Shown piece by piece: positions 26,565 through 34,953 of a stretch of DNA of 64,000 nucleotides (positions are counted from its first letter, which is position 1; each line of letters opens with the position of its first letter). Source of the DNA: Micavibrio aeruginosavorus ARL-13. GTDB lineage: Bacteria > Pseudomonadota > Alphaproteobacteria > Micavibrionales > Micavibrionaceae. Where the stretch lies: positions 2,417,984-2,481,983 of the forward strand of contig NC_016026.1 in NCBI RefSeq assembly GCF_000226315.1. Reading direction: 5' to 3'. The translations under genes and the position numbers were made by a program. The notes under the pieces are model-generated. The model worked only from the letters and a program-made list of their open reading frames with translations. It was not told the origin of the DNA and did no database searches.

Positions 26565-27566
26565 TTATTCCCCGGTGTCTTCGCCGCTGGCGGCTTTTTT
26601 GCCAGCGAAGAAGCCCATCGGGCTGCCTGTCGGGTTTGCGGGAGGCTCTGCCGGAGCTTTCACAGGGGCCGCTGCGGGGGCCGTTACGGGAGGAGTCATC
26701 ACAGACGCTGACGGACGGGGGACAGACGCGCCACCAGAGGCCGCACCCGCACCCGGAACAACCGCTTCTGCCGTCAGGGTCAGCATCTCAGCCCCGCGAT
26801 CAAACGCGGCCCAGACGGCATCCATCGGCACCTGGCCGCCGCTTTGCTGGATCATGGCGTTCCGGGACGCATCATCCATCATCATCAAACGGCTTGTTTC
26901 CATGGCATGACATTGCGCGTACAGCAGGCACAGGGCCCGTACGATCGACAATTCGGCCTTTTTCTTCTGGGCCAGCGTGGCGTTCGGCCCCAGCATCCGG
27001 CCACACATGGCCGTGGCCCGGTCCAGCACCGTCGCGGACACATCCTGCACCAGTTTCTTTTCCGGGCGGCCAAAGGAGTACACGCCAATCGCCTGGACCA
27101 CAGGCACCAAGGCGAACAGCGCCTGAATATGGATTTGCGGCTCATCCGGCCCGCCGGTGTACGGTCCGGCTTCCAGCGCGTTCAGACGCGCGGTGGCATC
27201 CGCCGCCGGGGTGAAATTATCGGCAAAGGCCAACACCGCGCCAAGGGTGGAGGCCAGCCGGCCAATATCACCCTCCGCCGGAACATGGCCCGTCATTTCA
27301 TAGGCCCCAGCCACCAACGGCGCGGACAGACCCGCCAGCGCCAGACGCAGACCATCGGCCTGCCCCTGATCGTCGCGAATGTCCATGGATTCAGACAGGG
27401 ACACGGACATTTGCACCGTCCGGCTGATCAATTCGGCCAGACGCGTGGCATCCGCCCGCATATCCGGGGCCACGCCCATGCGTGCGGACACGGACCCAAC
27501 CGCCGTCATCAACGGTACGCCCAGACGTTCCAGAACCTGTATTTGAAATTCAGCGCGCTGACTCAT
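26565..27566 (-). CDS. Uncharacterised protein heading the dotDCB arm
   Basis: A 333-residue protein without signal peptide or clear membrane helix. Residues 1-250 are mainly helical (LAELISRTVQMSVSLSESMD, IVRALCLLYAQCHAMETSRLMMMDD). The last 80 residues are a Pro/Ala-rich tail that ends GSPMGFFAGKKAASGEDTGE. I know no family for it. The tail is disordered and could be a tether or an export signal. It is the first gene of the right arm after a repeat element, and is close to the transglycosylase gene, so a cytoplasmic partner of the secretion machine is plausible. Confidence 0.75.
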   Translation of the reverse strand: MSQRAEFQIQVLERLGVPLMTAVGSVSARMGVAPDMRADATRLAELISRTVQMSVSLSESMDIRDDQGQADGLRLALAGLSAPLVAGAYEMTGHVPAEGDIGRLASTLGAVLAFADNFTPAADATARLNALEAGPYTGGPDEPQIHIQALFALVPVVQAIGVYSFGRPEKKLVQDVSATVLDRATAMCGRMLGPNATLAQKKKAELSIVRALCLLYAQCHAMETSRLMMMDDASRNAMIQQSGGQVPMDAVWAAFDRGAEMLTLTAEAVVPGAGAASGGASVPRPSASVMTPPVTAPAAAPVKAPAEPPANPTGSPMGFFAGKKAASGEDTGE

Positions 27567-27744
27567 AATTCCATTATGTCAATAATGACGGTGCATGACC
27601 GCCTTGAACCCAATCGTAACCCCGTCTTTGTTATAGGGGGGAGCAGACAAAAACGGCAACCCTTTTTCGCCCTCCACCAAAGAGAACCCCCATAGCAACC
27701 GTCACCCCGCCCTTATTTCGCTCCTGCCCCAACTCGCTTTTATT
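27567..27744. other. Non-coding region upstream of the dotDCB arm
   Basis: The first part of a 352-base gap between the 333-residue gene and dsbC-like. It should hold the promoter of the right arm, reading leftwards. I see no confident boxes. The rest of the gap is the G/C-rich repeat and a terminator listed separately. Confidence 0.4.
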
Positions 27745-27844
27745 CCCCCTCCCAGAGGGAGGGGGTTAGGGGGAGGGGATACAGTGTTACAAAATTACGA
27801 CCACCCGATCCCGCCACCCCAGCCCTCCCCCTCTGGGGGAGGGT
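27745..27844. repeat. G/C-rich palindromic intergenic repeat, copy 1
   Basis: A left half of C-runs then G-runs (CCCTCCCAGAGGGAGGGGG, then TTAGGGGGAGGGG), an AT-richer spacer, and a right half (CCCTCCCCCTCTGGGGGAGGG). A second copy at 50751-50851 has the same layout and nearly the same left half. It is likely a dispersed REP-like element. Confidence 0.85.
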
Positions 27845-27855
27845 GTATGAAGAAC

Positions 27856-27892
27856 AAAAAAACCCCCGGATCGCACAAAAGTGCGTCCGGGG
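27856..27892 (-). terminator. Terminator of the dsbC-like gene
   Basis: A 14-bp stem with one mismatch (arms 27863-27876 and 27881-27892, loop AAAA), followed on the minus strand by seven T at 27856-27862. Confidence 0.88.
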
Positions 27893-27918
27893 TGATGATT
27901 TAAAAAAAGACGGTGGGA

Positions 27919-28779
27919 TCAGAACAAATCGGCGGTAATTTCAGCCAGATCGCGCGGACGGCCCCGCACCATCTTAATCTCGCCCGTCTTGCTGCGGTAA
28001 AGCAGGATCGGTGTCGCATCCAGTTTCCAGTTCTGCATAATCAGCAAATTGCGTTCGACCCCCTGCTTGTTGATCGCCGGATCAACCGGCAGGGCTTTGG
28101 TGTCGCCATCCAGATGTTTATACCAGCGGTCTTCCGCATCCGGTGCGGCCAGCAGATACGCCGCCTGCGCCTTTGTTTCATCACGCAAGCCCACCGGAAT
28201 CATTTTCATCTGGATTTGCCCGGTGGCCAGCAGGTCCTTGCGCAGATCATTCATCAACGCATGGCAATGCGGGCATTGCGGGTCCATGAAGGCATAAATC
28301 ACCGGCGCATCCGCATTTTTGCCCAGCGTGATCATGTTTGAGGCTTCGACCTCTTTCATCAGGCGCTGGGACGGGCTCAGATTTTGCTGGGCGCGCAGTT
28401 CTTCCTGAATGGCCTGCAACGGGTCGACGGCGGGCGTCGCCGGTGTCGCCAGCGCATCCAGTGCGGTATCGCCGCTTTGCAATTTCGCGACTTGGTCAAT
28501 GGTGACCGGGTGGCCGGATTTGTCGAACAGCAACCCCATGATGATCGCCTCGCCATCCGGTGTGACGTAGAAATATTGTTCCTGTCCCTGCAGGATCGTG
28601 GCCCAGCCATCCAGCCCCTTTTCCCGACCCAGATAGCGGATTTGCGCACCGCGCGTGCCGAGTTCTTTCAAAACCTCGGGCATCGGGGGCGTTTTTTCCG
28701 CCGTTTGTGCGGATACGGGCGACAGGCCCATCACACACACCAGCGCAGGAACCAGCAAAAGACGGAAGAAATTTTTCAT
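27919..28779 (-). CDS. DsbC/DsbG-like periplasmic thiol:disulfide isomerase
   Basis: The 286-residue exported protein has a signal peptide cut near PVSAQ and an N-terminal dimerisation-like region (QIRYLGREKGLDGWATILQG, YFYVTPDGEAIIMGLLFD). The thioredoxin-fold domain has the active site DPQCPHCHAL at about residue 165 and the cis-Pro loop DATPILLYR near 265. Such proteins correct disulfides in secreted proteins. In Legionella a disulfide oxidoreductase is needed for correct folding of Dot/Icm parts, so the place next to this locus may matter; the unknown membrane protein and secreted paralogues here contain conserved cysteines. It has its own terminator and is divergent from lemA. The ATG at 28779 was preferred to a TTG nine bases before. 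Confidence 0.88.
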   Translation of the reverse strand: MKNFFRLLLVPALVCVMGLSPVSAQTAEKTPPMPEVLKELGTRGAQIRYLGREKGLDGWATILQGQEQYFYVTPDGEAIIMGLLFDKSGHPVTIDQVAKLQSGDTALDALATPATPAVDPLQAIQEELRAQQNLSPSQRLMKEVEASNMITLGKNADAPVIYAFMDPQCPHCHALMNDLRKDLLATGQIQMKMIPVGLRDETKAQAAYLLAAPDAEDRWYKHLDGDTKALPVDPAINKQGVERNLLIMQNWKLDATPILLYRSKTGEIKMVRGRPRDLAEITADLF

Positions 28780-28942
28780 GGCGCACAAAACCCTGTAAAA
28801 TGGGACAGAGCCAAAGAGTACAGATCATTTATGGCGGCGTAAAGGCACGGGATGCCCCCTTGCCGGATCTGGCCTTGCCCCCGGGGGACGACCTGATACA
28901 CTTGTCACCGCTTATTCAATTTTACAAAACGGAGAATGCGTG

Positions 28943-29518
28943 ATGGATACCGGCCTTATCATTCTGATTGTTCTGGGTGTGATCGTTCTGGGTCTGATCA
29001 TGATTTACAACCGTCTGGTCGCCCTGCGCCAGACGCGGAACAATGCGTTTTCCGACATCGACGTGCAATTGAAACAGCGTTTCGATCTGATCCCCAATCT
29101 GGTGGAAACGGTGAAGGGTTACGCCACGCATGAACAAAGCGTGTTCGAAAATGTGACGCAGGCCCGCGCGCAAGTGGGCCGCACATCCGGCGCCGGAACG
29201 GACCGTATTCAGGCCGAAGGCATGTTGGGCAGCGCACTGATGGGCCTGTTCGCCGTGGCGGAAAACTATCCGCAACTGAAAGCGGACCAGAATTTCCAGC
29301 GCCTGCAGGCGGAATTGAGCGACATTGAAAACAAGATCGCTGCCGCGCGTCGTTTCTTCAACAGCGCGACCAACGAATACAACACCGCGATTCAGCAATT
29401 CCCGGCCAATTTGATGGCGGGCATGTTCGGGTTCCACAACGAAGGCTTCTTCGAACTGGACCCGGCGCAGACAGAAGCCATCCGCAACGCGCCGCCCGAA
29501 GTGAAATTCGGCGGATAA
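28943..29518 (+). CDS. lemA: LemA family protein
   Basis: The 191-residue protein has an N-terminal membrane helix (GLIILIVLGVIVLGLIMIYNRLVALRQ). The family signature follows (NAFSDIDVQLKQRFDLIPNLVETVKGYATHE), then long helices (AELSDIENKIAAARRFFNSATNEYNTAIQQFP) and the end GFFELDPAQTEAIRNAPPEVKFGG. LemA proteins are of unclear function and are often coded with an M48 protease, as here. The ATG at 28943 follows GGAG at the right distance. Confidence 0.95.
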   Translation: MDTGLIILIVLGVIVLGLIMIYNRLVALRQTRNNAFSDIDVQLKQRFDLIPNLVETVKGYATHEQSVFENVTQARAQVGRTSGAGTDRIQAEGMLGSALMGLFAVAENYPQLKADQNFQRLQAELSDIENKIAAARRFFNSATNEYNTAIQQFPANLMAGMFGFHNEGFFELDPAQTEAIRNAPPEVKFGG

Positions 29519-29530
29519 GGCACGCACCCC

Positions 29531-30565
29531 ATGGCTTTGGCCGCAGCGGGTTTAAAGACCCATATCTGGAACAACAATCTGCGCTCAATCATCCTGCTGG
29601 TCGGGTATCCATTCCTGATGGGCGCGATTGTCTGGGCTATGGCCGCTGCCATTGGATTTTTCATGGGGCAAAGTGCCGGGCCGAATGCCCCGCACGGTAC
29701 AATAGCCACCAACTTCGCCAATGGGTTTATCGCACAATATTGGCCATTGATCGGCACCGCCGTGGCGATCTGGTTTATCATTGCGTGGTTTTTCAACACA
29801 CGCATGGTGGCGATGTTATCGCACGCAAAACCGGTCACACGAGCCGAGGAGCCCGCGCTTTACAACCTGCTGGAAAATCTGTGCATCGCGCGCGGCTTGC
29901 CGATGCCGCACCTCAACATCATTGAAACCGATGCCCTGAATGCCTTCGCCAGCGGCGTGCAGCGCAGCGATTACACCGTAACCGTCACACGCGGATTGCT
30001 GAACACATTGCAGCCGGATGAGGTTGAGGGTGTTCTGGCGCACGAGCTGACGCACATTATCAACCATGATGTGCGCTTATTGATGGTGTGCATCATCTTC
30101 ACCGGCATGATCGGGTTTGTCATGCAATTGGTATGGTCGTCGGTGCGGTACGGGCTGTATATGCCGCGCAGTGGGAATAATCGGAACAATGGTGGCACCA
30201 TCATCATTGCGCTGGCCATTCTGCTGATCCTGGCGATTGGCTATGGGGCCAGCCTGTTGACCCGCTTTGCGTTGTCGCGCCGCCGGGAATATATGGCCGA
30301 TGCGGGCGCCGTTGAACTGACCCGTAACCCGGATGCGATGATGCGGGCCCTGCAACGCATTTCCGGGCGCGACCATATTCCCGCCGTGCCGGATGATGTG
30401 GCGCTGATGTGTATTGAGAACGGTCACGCCTTTATGGGCCTGTTTGCCACACACCCGTCGATTGATGACCGCATCCGCGCCCTGTCCACCATGACCGGAA
30501 CACCGATCCCGGGTGCATCTGGGACCGAAAAATCGGATAACCCATTGAATCCATGGGCGCGATAA
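29531..30565 (+). CDS. M48 family membrane zinc metalloprotease (HtpX-like)
   Basis: The 344-residue protein has two N-terminal membrane helices (about residues 22-45 and 70-88). The zinc motif VLAHELTHIINHD is at about residue 175, with two more hydrophobic segments at about 190 and 225, and the third-ligand region SRRREYMADAGAVELTR follows near 257. HtpX-type proteases remove misfolded membrane proteins. It starts 12 bases after lemA and makes an operon with it, the usual pairing. Confidence 0.93.
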   Translation: MALAAAGLKTHIWNNNLRSIILLVGYPFLMGAIVWAMAAAIGFFMGQSAGPNAPHGTIATNFANGFIAQYWPLIGTAVAIWFIIAWFFNTRMVAMLSHAKPVTRAEEPALYNLLENLCIARGLPMPHLNIIETDALNAFASGVQRSDYTVTVTRGLLNTLQPDEVEGVLAHELTHIINHDVRLLMVCIIFTGMIGFVMQLVWSSVRYGLYMPRSGNNRNNGGTIIIALAILLILAIGYGASLLTRFALSRRREYMADAGAVELTRNPDAMMRALQRISGRDHIPAVPDDVALMCIENGHAFMGLFATHPSIDDRIRALSTMTGTPIPGASGTEKSDNPLNPWAR

Positions 30566-30673
30566 GCGTCCGATTTCGGTTGAACCCTCTTCACGAATGC
30601 TTACAATACGCTATATGACTATCTGAGGCGGTCATGATGGCCGCCTTCGCTATCGAATGGAGAGAAGAAAGAT

Positions 30674-31387
30674 ATGCAACCCGATCGTTTTACGACGCAA
30701 ACCACCACTGGCGCAGTTGCCTATGATGCTGGCCTGCGCGCCCACTTCCAGAAGGTGTACAACACCATGGGTCTGGGCCTGGCCGTCACGGGCGTCACCG
30801 CGTACGTTGTGTCCAGCATCGAGCCCGTTGCGAAAATTCTGTACACCACGCCGCTGGCCTATGTGCTGATGTTCCTGCCGCTGGTGTTCATGTTCTTTGG
30901 CTTTAACCAGCGCGCCTTGATGACCAAAAGCGCAGCCCAACTGACCAGCCTGTTCTACCTGTTCTCGGCGGCGTTTGGTTTGTCGCTGGGCGTAATCTTC
31001 CTGGCCTATACGGGCGTCAGCATCGCCAAGGTGTTTTTCATCACCGCGGGTATGTTCGCCGGTACATCCATTTTTGGTTACACAACCAAGAAAGATCTGA
31101 GCGGCCTGCAAGGTCTGCTGGTCATGGGTGTGATTGGCTTGCTGATCGCGATTGTGGTGAACCTGTTCCTGCAAAGCGCAATGATGGACTTCGTCATTTC
31201 GTGCGTTGGTGTTTTGATTTACACCGGCCTGATCGCGTTTGACACGCAGAACATCAAGGAAATGTACAGCGAAGCCCACGGGGCCGAAGCCAATGGCAAA
31301 TCCGCCGTTATGGGGGCGCTCAGCCTGTATGTGAACTTCATCATGCTGTTCCAGTTCCTGCTGAGCCTGCTCGGCCAACGGGAATAG
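30674..31387 (+). CDS. Bax inhibitor-1/YccA family membrane protein
   Basis: The 237-residue protein has seven hydrophobic helices. Typical family text is VYNTMGLGLAVTGVTAYVVS near the start and YTGLIAFDTQNIKEMY in the last third (the conserved FDTQ motif). Bacterial members such as YccA modulate FtsH proteolysis or ion leak across the inner membrane. GGAG lies about 15 bases before the ATG. It is monocistronic, ended by the terminator at 31472. Two ftsH genes lie elsewhere in the window (50.9-54.9 kb). Confidence 0.93.
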   Translation: MQPDRFTTQTTTGAVAYDAGLRAHFQKVYNTMGLGLAVTGVTAYVVSSIEPVAKILYTTPLAYVLMFLPLVFMFFGFNQRALMTKSAAQLTSLFYLFSAAFGLSLGVIFLAYTGVSIAKVFFITAGMFAGTSIFGYTTKKDLSGLQGLLVMGVIGLLIAIVVNLFLQSAMMDFVISCVGVLIYTGLIAFDTQNIKEMYSEAHGAEANGKSAVMGALSLYVNFIMLFQFLLSLLGQRE

Positions 31388-31471
31388 GTCACGCGAAAAG
31401 AGACGAATTCTTCAACGCAGAAGGATAGTCCCTTAAATAAATTTTTCGCACGCGTGCAGTGCAAAACGACT

Positions 31472-31498
31472 AAACGCCCGGTTGTCCGGGCGTTTTTT
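31472..31498 (+). terminator. Terminator downstream of the Bax inhibitor-1 gene
   Basis: Stem AAACGCCCGG with CCGGGCGTTT, loop TTGT, followed by seven T. A clear rho-independent terminator on the plus strand. Confidence 0.9.
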
Positions 31499-31601
31499 TA
31501 TACTCGAATATTCTAATGCAATCACACCCCCGTAATCATCTTATGAATCCTTAAGCTTGGGCCTATATTCTGAATCCATGCATGGAGCAAAGGGGGGCAA
31601 C

Positions 31602-33254
31602 ATGGAACCGCACAAGACGCGTATACTTCTTGTCGACGATACGGCATCACTCGCCCGCACCTATGAAACATTTCTGAAAGCGCAGGGCTACGATGTACGG
31701 TGCGCCTATACCGGGCGCGACGCGATCGAGGATTTAAAGCGCTATGGGGCCGACCTGATGTTGCTGGATCTGGACCTGCCGGATTGTTCGGGTCTGGATG
31801 TGATGCAACAAACCAACGACATGCCCGAACACCCGCCGGTCATCATTATCACCGGAACCGATTTCGCCCCCGTGCGCGACGAAGCGATGCGCCGCGGCGC
31901 GCGATCCATCCTGACCAAACCGATCAGCATGGATCGCCTGTCCCACGCGGTCGCCGAAGAACTGGATAACGACTTCTCGAAAAAGGACGCTCTAGCCCCA
32001 AAGGATGAAAGCCAGATGAAATCCCAAAACCCGACATCAGATCGCGGAACAAACGAAACCGAAACCATGCCCGGAAACATCGCAGGATTTCAGCCTGACG
32101 GTTCACAACCCCAGAATGATTACGACATCAATCAGCCCCGCCGCGCCGATGGATACGACACGCAGCGCATTCTTCAGGGTACCGATTTCGGCGGCTTCAT
32201 CGGCACATCGCCCGTGATGATGCGCCTGTACGACAATATTCAAAACGCCGCGCGGTCCAGCGCCACAGTGTTTATCACCGGAGAATCCGGCACCGGGAAA
32301 GAAGTCTGTGCCGAGGCCATTCACCGCCACTCCCCCCGGTCCAAGGGCCCGTTCGTGCCCCTGAACTGCGCCGCCATTCCGCGTGATTTGCTGGAAAGCG
32401 AATTGTTCGGTCACGTGCGCGGAGCCTTCACCGGCGCCATCAATGACCGCGAGGGCGCGGCGAAACTGGCCGATGGCGGGACATTGTTCCTCGACGAAAT
32501 CGGCGACATGGACCCGAATATGCAGACGAAATTGCTGCGCTTCCTGCAGGATGGCACGTTCCAGCGTGTGGGTGGCAGCCGTCTGGAAAGCGTGGATGTG
32601 CGCATTATTTGCGCCACCAACCGCGACCCGTTGGATGATGTCCGCTCGGGCCGTTTCCGTGCCGACCTGTTTTATCGCCTGCACGTCCTGCCCATTTCGA
32701 TGCCGCCGTTGCGGGCGCGGGGGGATGATGTCATCGACATCGCGCAAACCCTGTTGCTGCGCTACGCGGCGGAGGAGAAAAAGGCCTTCCACGGTTTCGA
32801 TGCCGCCGCCGCCGATATCCTGCGGCACTATGAATGGCCGGGGAATATCCGCCAGTTGCAAAACATCATCCGCAATGTCGTGGTCATGCATGACGGCCCG
32901 ATGGTCCAGGCCCAGATGCTGTCCGACCGTATCCTGCACAGCGCCGAGGCCCATGATATGGCCCTGAGCGGGCGCGGGCCGGTCCTGTCTTCACACGGGC
33001 TGACCCCACCCATGACGTTGGGGGATTTGAACAGCGGCCGTCACGACCCGCATCAGCACCATCATGCCGACACCATGGGCGGCACACCGGTTATCCAGCC
33101 TCTGGCCATCACGGAACGTGTGGCGATTGAGCAGGCCATCAACGTTTGCGGCGGCAACATTCCCCGGGCCGCCGCGTTGCTGGACATCTCGCCCTCGACC
33201 ATCTACCGCAAAAAAGCGGTGTGGGACCAGGCGGATAAGCAGGGGCATAAATAG
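31602..33254 (+). CDS. Sigma-54-dependent response regulator (NtrC/LuxO type)
   Basis: The 550-residue activator has three parts. A receiver domain (residues 6-125) carries RILLVDD and the phosphorylated Asp in LMLLDLDLPDCSG. An AAA+ domain (about 200-435) carries Walker A GESGTGKE, the sigma-54 contact loop GAFTGA and Walker B GGTLFLDEIGDM. A Fis-type helix-turn-helix (ERVAIEQAINVCGGNIPRAAALLDISPSTIYRKK) lies at the end. A disordered linker at 130-190 joins the first two. The ATG at 31602 follows GGGGGG; a longer start at 31557 is less likely. No sensor kinase is adjacent. The perfect sigma-54 promoter before flgK is a candidate target. Confidence 0.95.
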   Translation: MEPHKTRILLVDDTASLARTYETFLKAQGYDVRCAYTGRDAIEDLKRYGADLMLLDLDLPDCSGLDVMQQTNDMPEHPPVIIITGTDFAPVRDEAMRRGARSILTKPISMDRLSHAVAEELDNDFSKKDALAPKDESQMKSQNPTSDRGTNETETMPGNIAGFQPDGSQPQNDYDINQPRRADGYDTQRILQGTDFGGFIGTSPVMMRLYDNIQNAARSSATVFITGESGTGKEVCAEAIHRHSPRSKGPFVPLNCAAIPRDLLESELFGHVRGAFTGAINDREGAAKLADGGTLFLDEIGDMDPNMQTKLLRFLQDGTFQRVGGSRLESVDVRIICATNRDPLDDVRSGRFRADLFYRLHVLPISMPPLRARGDDVIDIAQTLLLRYAAEEKKAFHGFDAAAADILRHYEWPGNIRQLQNIIRNVVVMHDGPMVQAQMLSDRILHSAEAHDMALSGRGPVLSSHGLTPPMTLGDLNSGRHDPHQHHHADTMGGTPVIQPLAITERVAIEQAINVCGGNIPRAAALLDISPSTIYRKKAVWDQADKQGHK

Positions 33255-33357
33255 GCGAGCAACCCCGCCAGACCAAACCAGAGGCCCCGCTTGAACCCCG
33301 GACAACACCCTCTGGCGAACCCCTCAAAAAGCCAGCCGCAAAGACTGGCCCCCTGCG

Positions 33358-33403
33358 AAAAGACCCTGTTTCCGCCCACCCCCGGGCCAAACAGGGTCTT
33401 TTT
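33358..33403 (+). terminator. Terminator downstream of the sigma-54 regulator
   Basis: Arms AAAAGACCCTGTTT (33358-33371) and AAACAGGGTCTTTT (33389-33402) with a C-rich loop, and a T-run at the end. It lies about 100 bases past the stop. Confidence 0.88.
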
Positions 33404-33474
33404 CATGGTTTTCCGGATTTTGCGCTTGAAACGGCCGCAGAAGGCGGCTATTTTCCGCTCGTCTTTCAAAAGAA

Positions 33475-33550
33475 GGGCCCATAGCTCAGCTGGGAGAGCG
33501 CCTGCATGGCATGCAGGAGGTCGTCGGTTCGATCCCGATTGGGTCCACCA
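33475..33550 (+). tRNA. tRNA-Ala (anticodon GGC)
   Basis: A 76-base cloverleaf. The acceptor arm GGGCCCA pairs with TGGGTCC (one G-T pair), the D-arm contains AGCTCAGCTGGGAGAGC, and the anticodon loop ATGGCAT is held by CCTGC/GCAGG. The T-arm contains GTTCGATCC, and CCA is encoded. Its 3' end is the target of the integrated element that follows. Confidence 0.97.
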
Positions 33551-33553
33551 TTT
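33537..33553 (+). other. attL: tRNA end of the integrated element
   Basis: GATTGGGTCCACCATTT covers the 3' end of the tRNA-Ala. Nearly the same string, one base shorter, recurs at 38266. A tyrosine integrase gene starts 160 bases inward. The pair marks the likely element ends. Confidence 0.7.
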
Positions 33554-33671
33554 TTCTTATCACCACAATTCGTCACCGACCGCCACAAACCGTGAAACCC
33601 GCGCGTTTCTTCGGATATTCGTCCACTCCAGTTCCCTTTTGTTCTCCCTTGTTCGTTTACACCCGCATAAT

Positions 33672-33716
33672 TTGGGGGTAGCGTTGGGGGTACAGTCGCG
33701 GATCTGGGGGTACGAT
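33672..33716 (+). repeat. Left arm-type repeats of the integrase
   Basis: Three direct copies of a TTGGGGGTA-like unit (33672, 33684, 33704), the last reading CTGGGGGTACGAT. The same 12-base core TGGGGGTACGAT recurs at 38182 near the other end, with a further variant behind it. This is what arm sites bound by a P4-type integrase look like. Confidence 0.75.
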
Positions 33717-34953
33717 GACGCTGACAAATACCACCTGCAAGAACGCCAAACCGAAGGAAAAGCCATACAAGCTGGCTGACGGTGGTGGATTGTATCTGCT
33801 GGTCAATCCCAATGGTGCAAAGCACTGGCGCCTCAAATACCGGTTTTTAGGCAAAGAAAAGCTGCTGGCCATCGGGCCATATCCCCTCACATCCTTGGCA
33901 GACGCCAGACAAGCCCGGGACGACGCAAAGAAGCTCATACAGTCCGGCGCCGACCCGGTAAGCCATAAACGCGAAGGAAAGCGCAATGCCCTACGCAACG
34001 CGCAAAATACATTCGAGGCCGTCGCTCTGGAGTGGGTTGAGAACCAGAAAGAACGATGGAGCCCCAAATACGCCGAGAAAGTCTTACGCGGCCTGACCGT
34101 GAACATCTTCCCGGAAATAGGACAGCGGCCCATTGCGCAAATTACGCCACCGGAACTTCTGGATGCTCTTCGCAAAATTGAGAAACGAGGTGCACTGGAT
34201 ATTGCCGGCCGCACCAAGCAGATTTGCGGCCAGGTCTTCCGTTACGGTATCCAGACAGGCAAATGCACGCGGGACGCCTCAGCAGACCTCCGTGGCGCGC
34301 TAAAAGGCAGGAAAGCTGAACACTTCGCCTCCATCGACCCGAAAGAACTCCCCGCATTCCTAAAAGCGCTGGGGCAAAACGATGCCCGTCTTTATGCCCG
34401 GACGCGCCGAGCCATCCATTTATCCATGCTGTGCTTCACCCGGCCGGGCGAGATACGGCAAGCCCAATGGTCAGAAATGGACTTTGAAGCTCGCCAGTGG
34501 GTCATCCCAGCAGAGCGCATGAAAATGCGCCGGGATCACATTGTTCCCCTTTCCATGCAGGCCATAGCCATTCTGGAAGCCCAGCGCGAAGAAACCGGAA
34601 AGCTCAATACGCCCTACGTCTTTCCCTCCCAGATCCAGCCCAGAAAGCCCATGAGCGATGGAACCGTCAATCAGGCCGTTAAGCGCCTTGGCTATACGGA
34701 CCGCATGACCGCCCACGGATTCCGCGCACTGGCCCGCACTGCCATTCGCGAAGCGCTGGGATACGACAGTGAGATTATCGAGAAACAGCTCGCCCACCGC
34801 ACATCCAACCCACTGGGTGAGGCTTACGACCGGACACAGTTTCTATCCCAGCGCAAAAAGATGATGCAGGATTGGGCAGACCACCTTGATTCCATTGCTC
34901 ATACACATTTTCAAACAACCGCTTTAAAAATAGGCAACGGTCATGGTCGATAG
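33715..34953 (+). CDS. int: P4-type tyrosine site-specific integrase
   Basis: The 412-residue recombinase starts with the arm-binding domain of P4-like integrases (CKNAKPKEKPYKLADGGGLYLLV, LLAIGPYPLTSLADARQARD). A core-binding region follows at about 100-200, and the catalytic domain has the first Arg in LCFTRPGEIRQAQW, the H-x-x-R box TAHGFRALART near 340, and the Tyr in GEAYDRTQFLSQRKKMMQDWADHL. All needed residues are present, so it is probably active. It sits directly behind the tRNA-Ala it would use as target. Its ATG lies in one of the arm repeats, so binding there could repress it. Confidence 0.96.
   Translation: MTLTNTTCKNAKPKEKPYKLADGGGLYLLVNPNGAKHWRLKYRFLGKEKLLAIGPYPLTSLADARQARDDAKKLIQSGADPVSHKREGKRNALRNAQNTFEAVALEWVENQKERWSPKYAEKVLRGLTVNIFPEIGQRPIAQITPPELLDALRKIEKRGALDIAGRTKQICGQVFRYGIQTGKCTRDASADLRGALKGRKAEHFASIDPKELPAFLKALGQNDARLYARTRRAIHLSMLCFTRPGEIRQAQWSEMDFEARQWVIPAERMKMRRDHIVPLSMQAIAILEAQREETGKLNTPYVFPSQIQPRKPMSDGTVNQAVKRLGYTDRMTAHGFRALARTAIREALGYDSEIIEKQLAHRTSNPLGEAYDRTQFLSQRKKMMQDWADHLDSIAHTHFQTTALKIGNGHGR

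Noticed and set aside
27745..27844. CRISPR-like repeat at the G/C-rich element
   Set aside because: Only one palindromic unit per site, no regular direct repeats or spacers, and no cas genes in the window.
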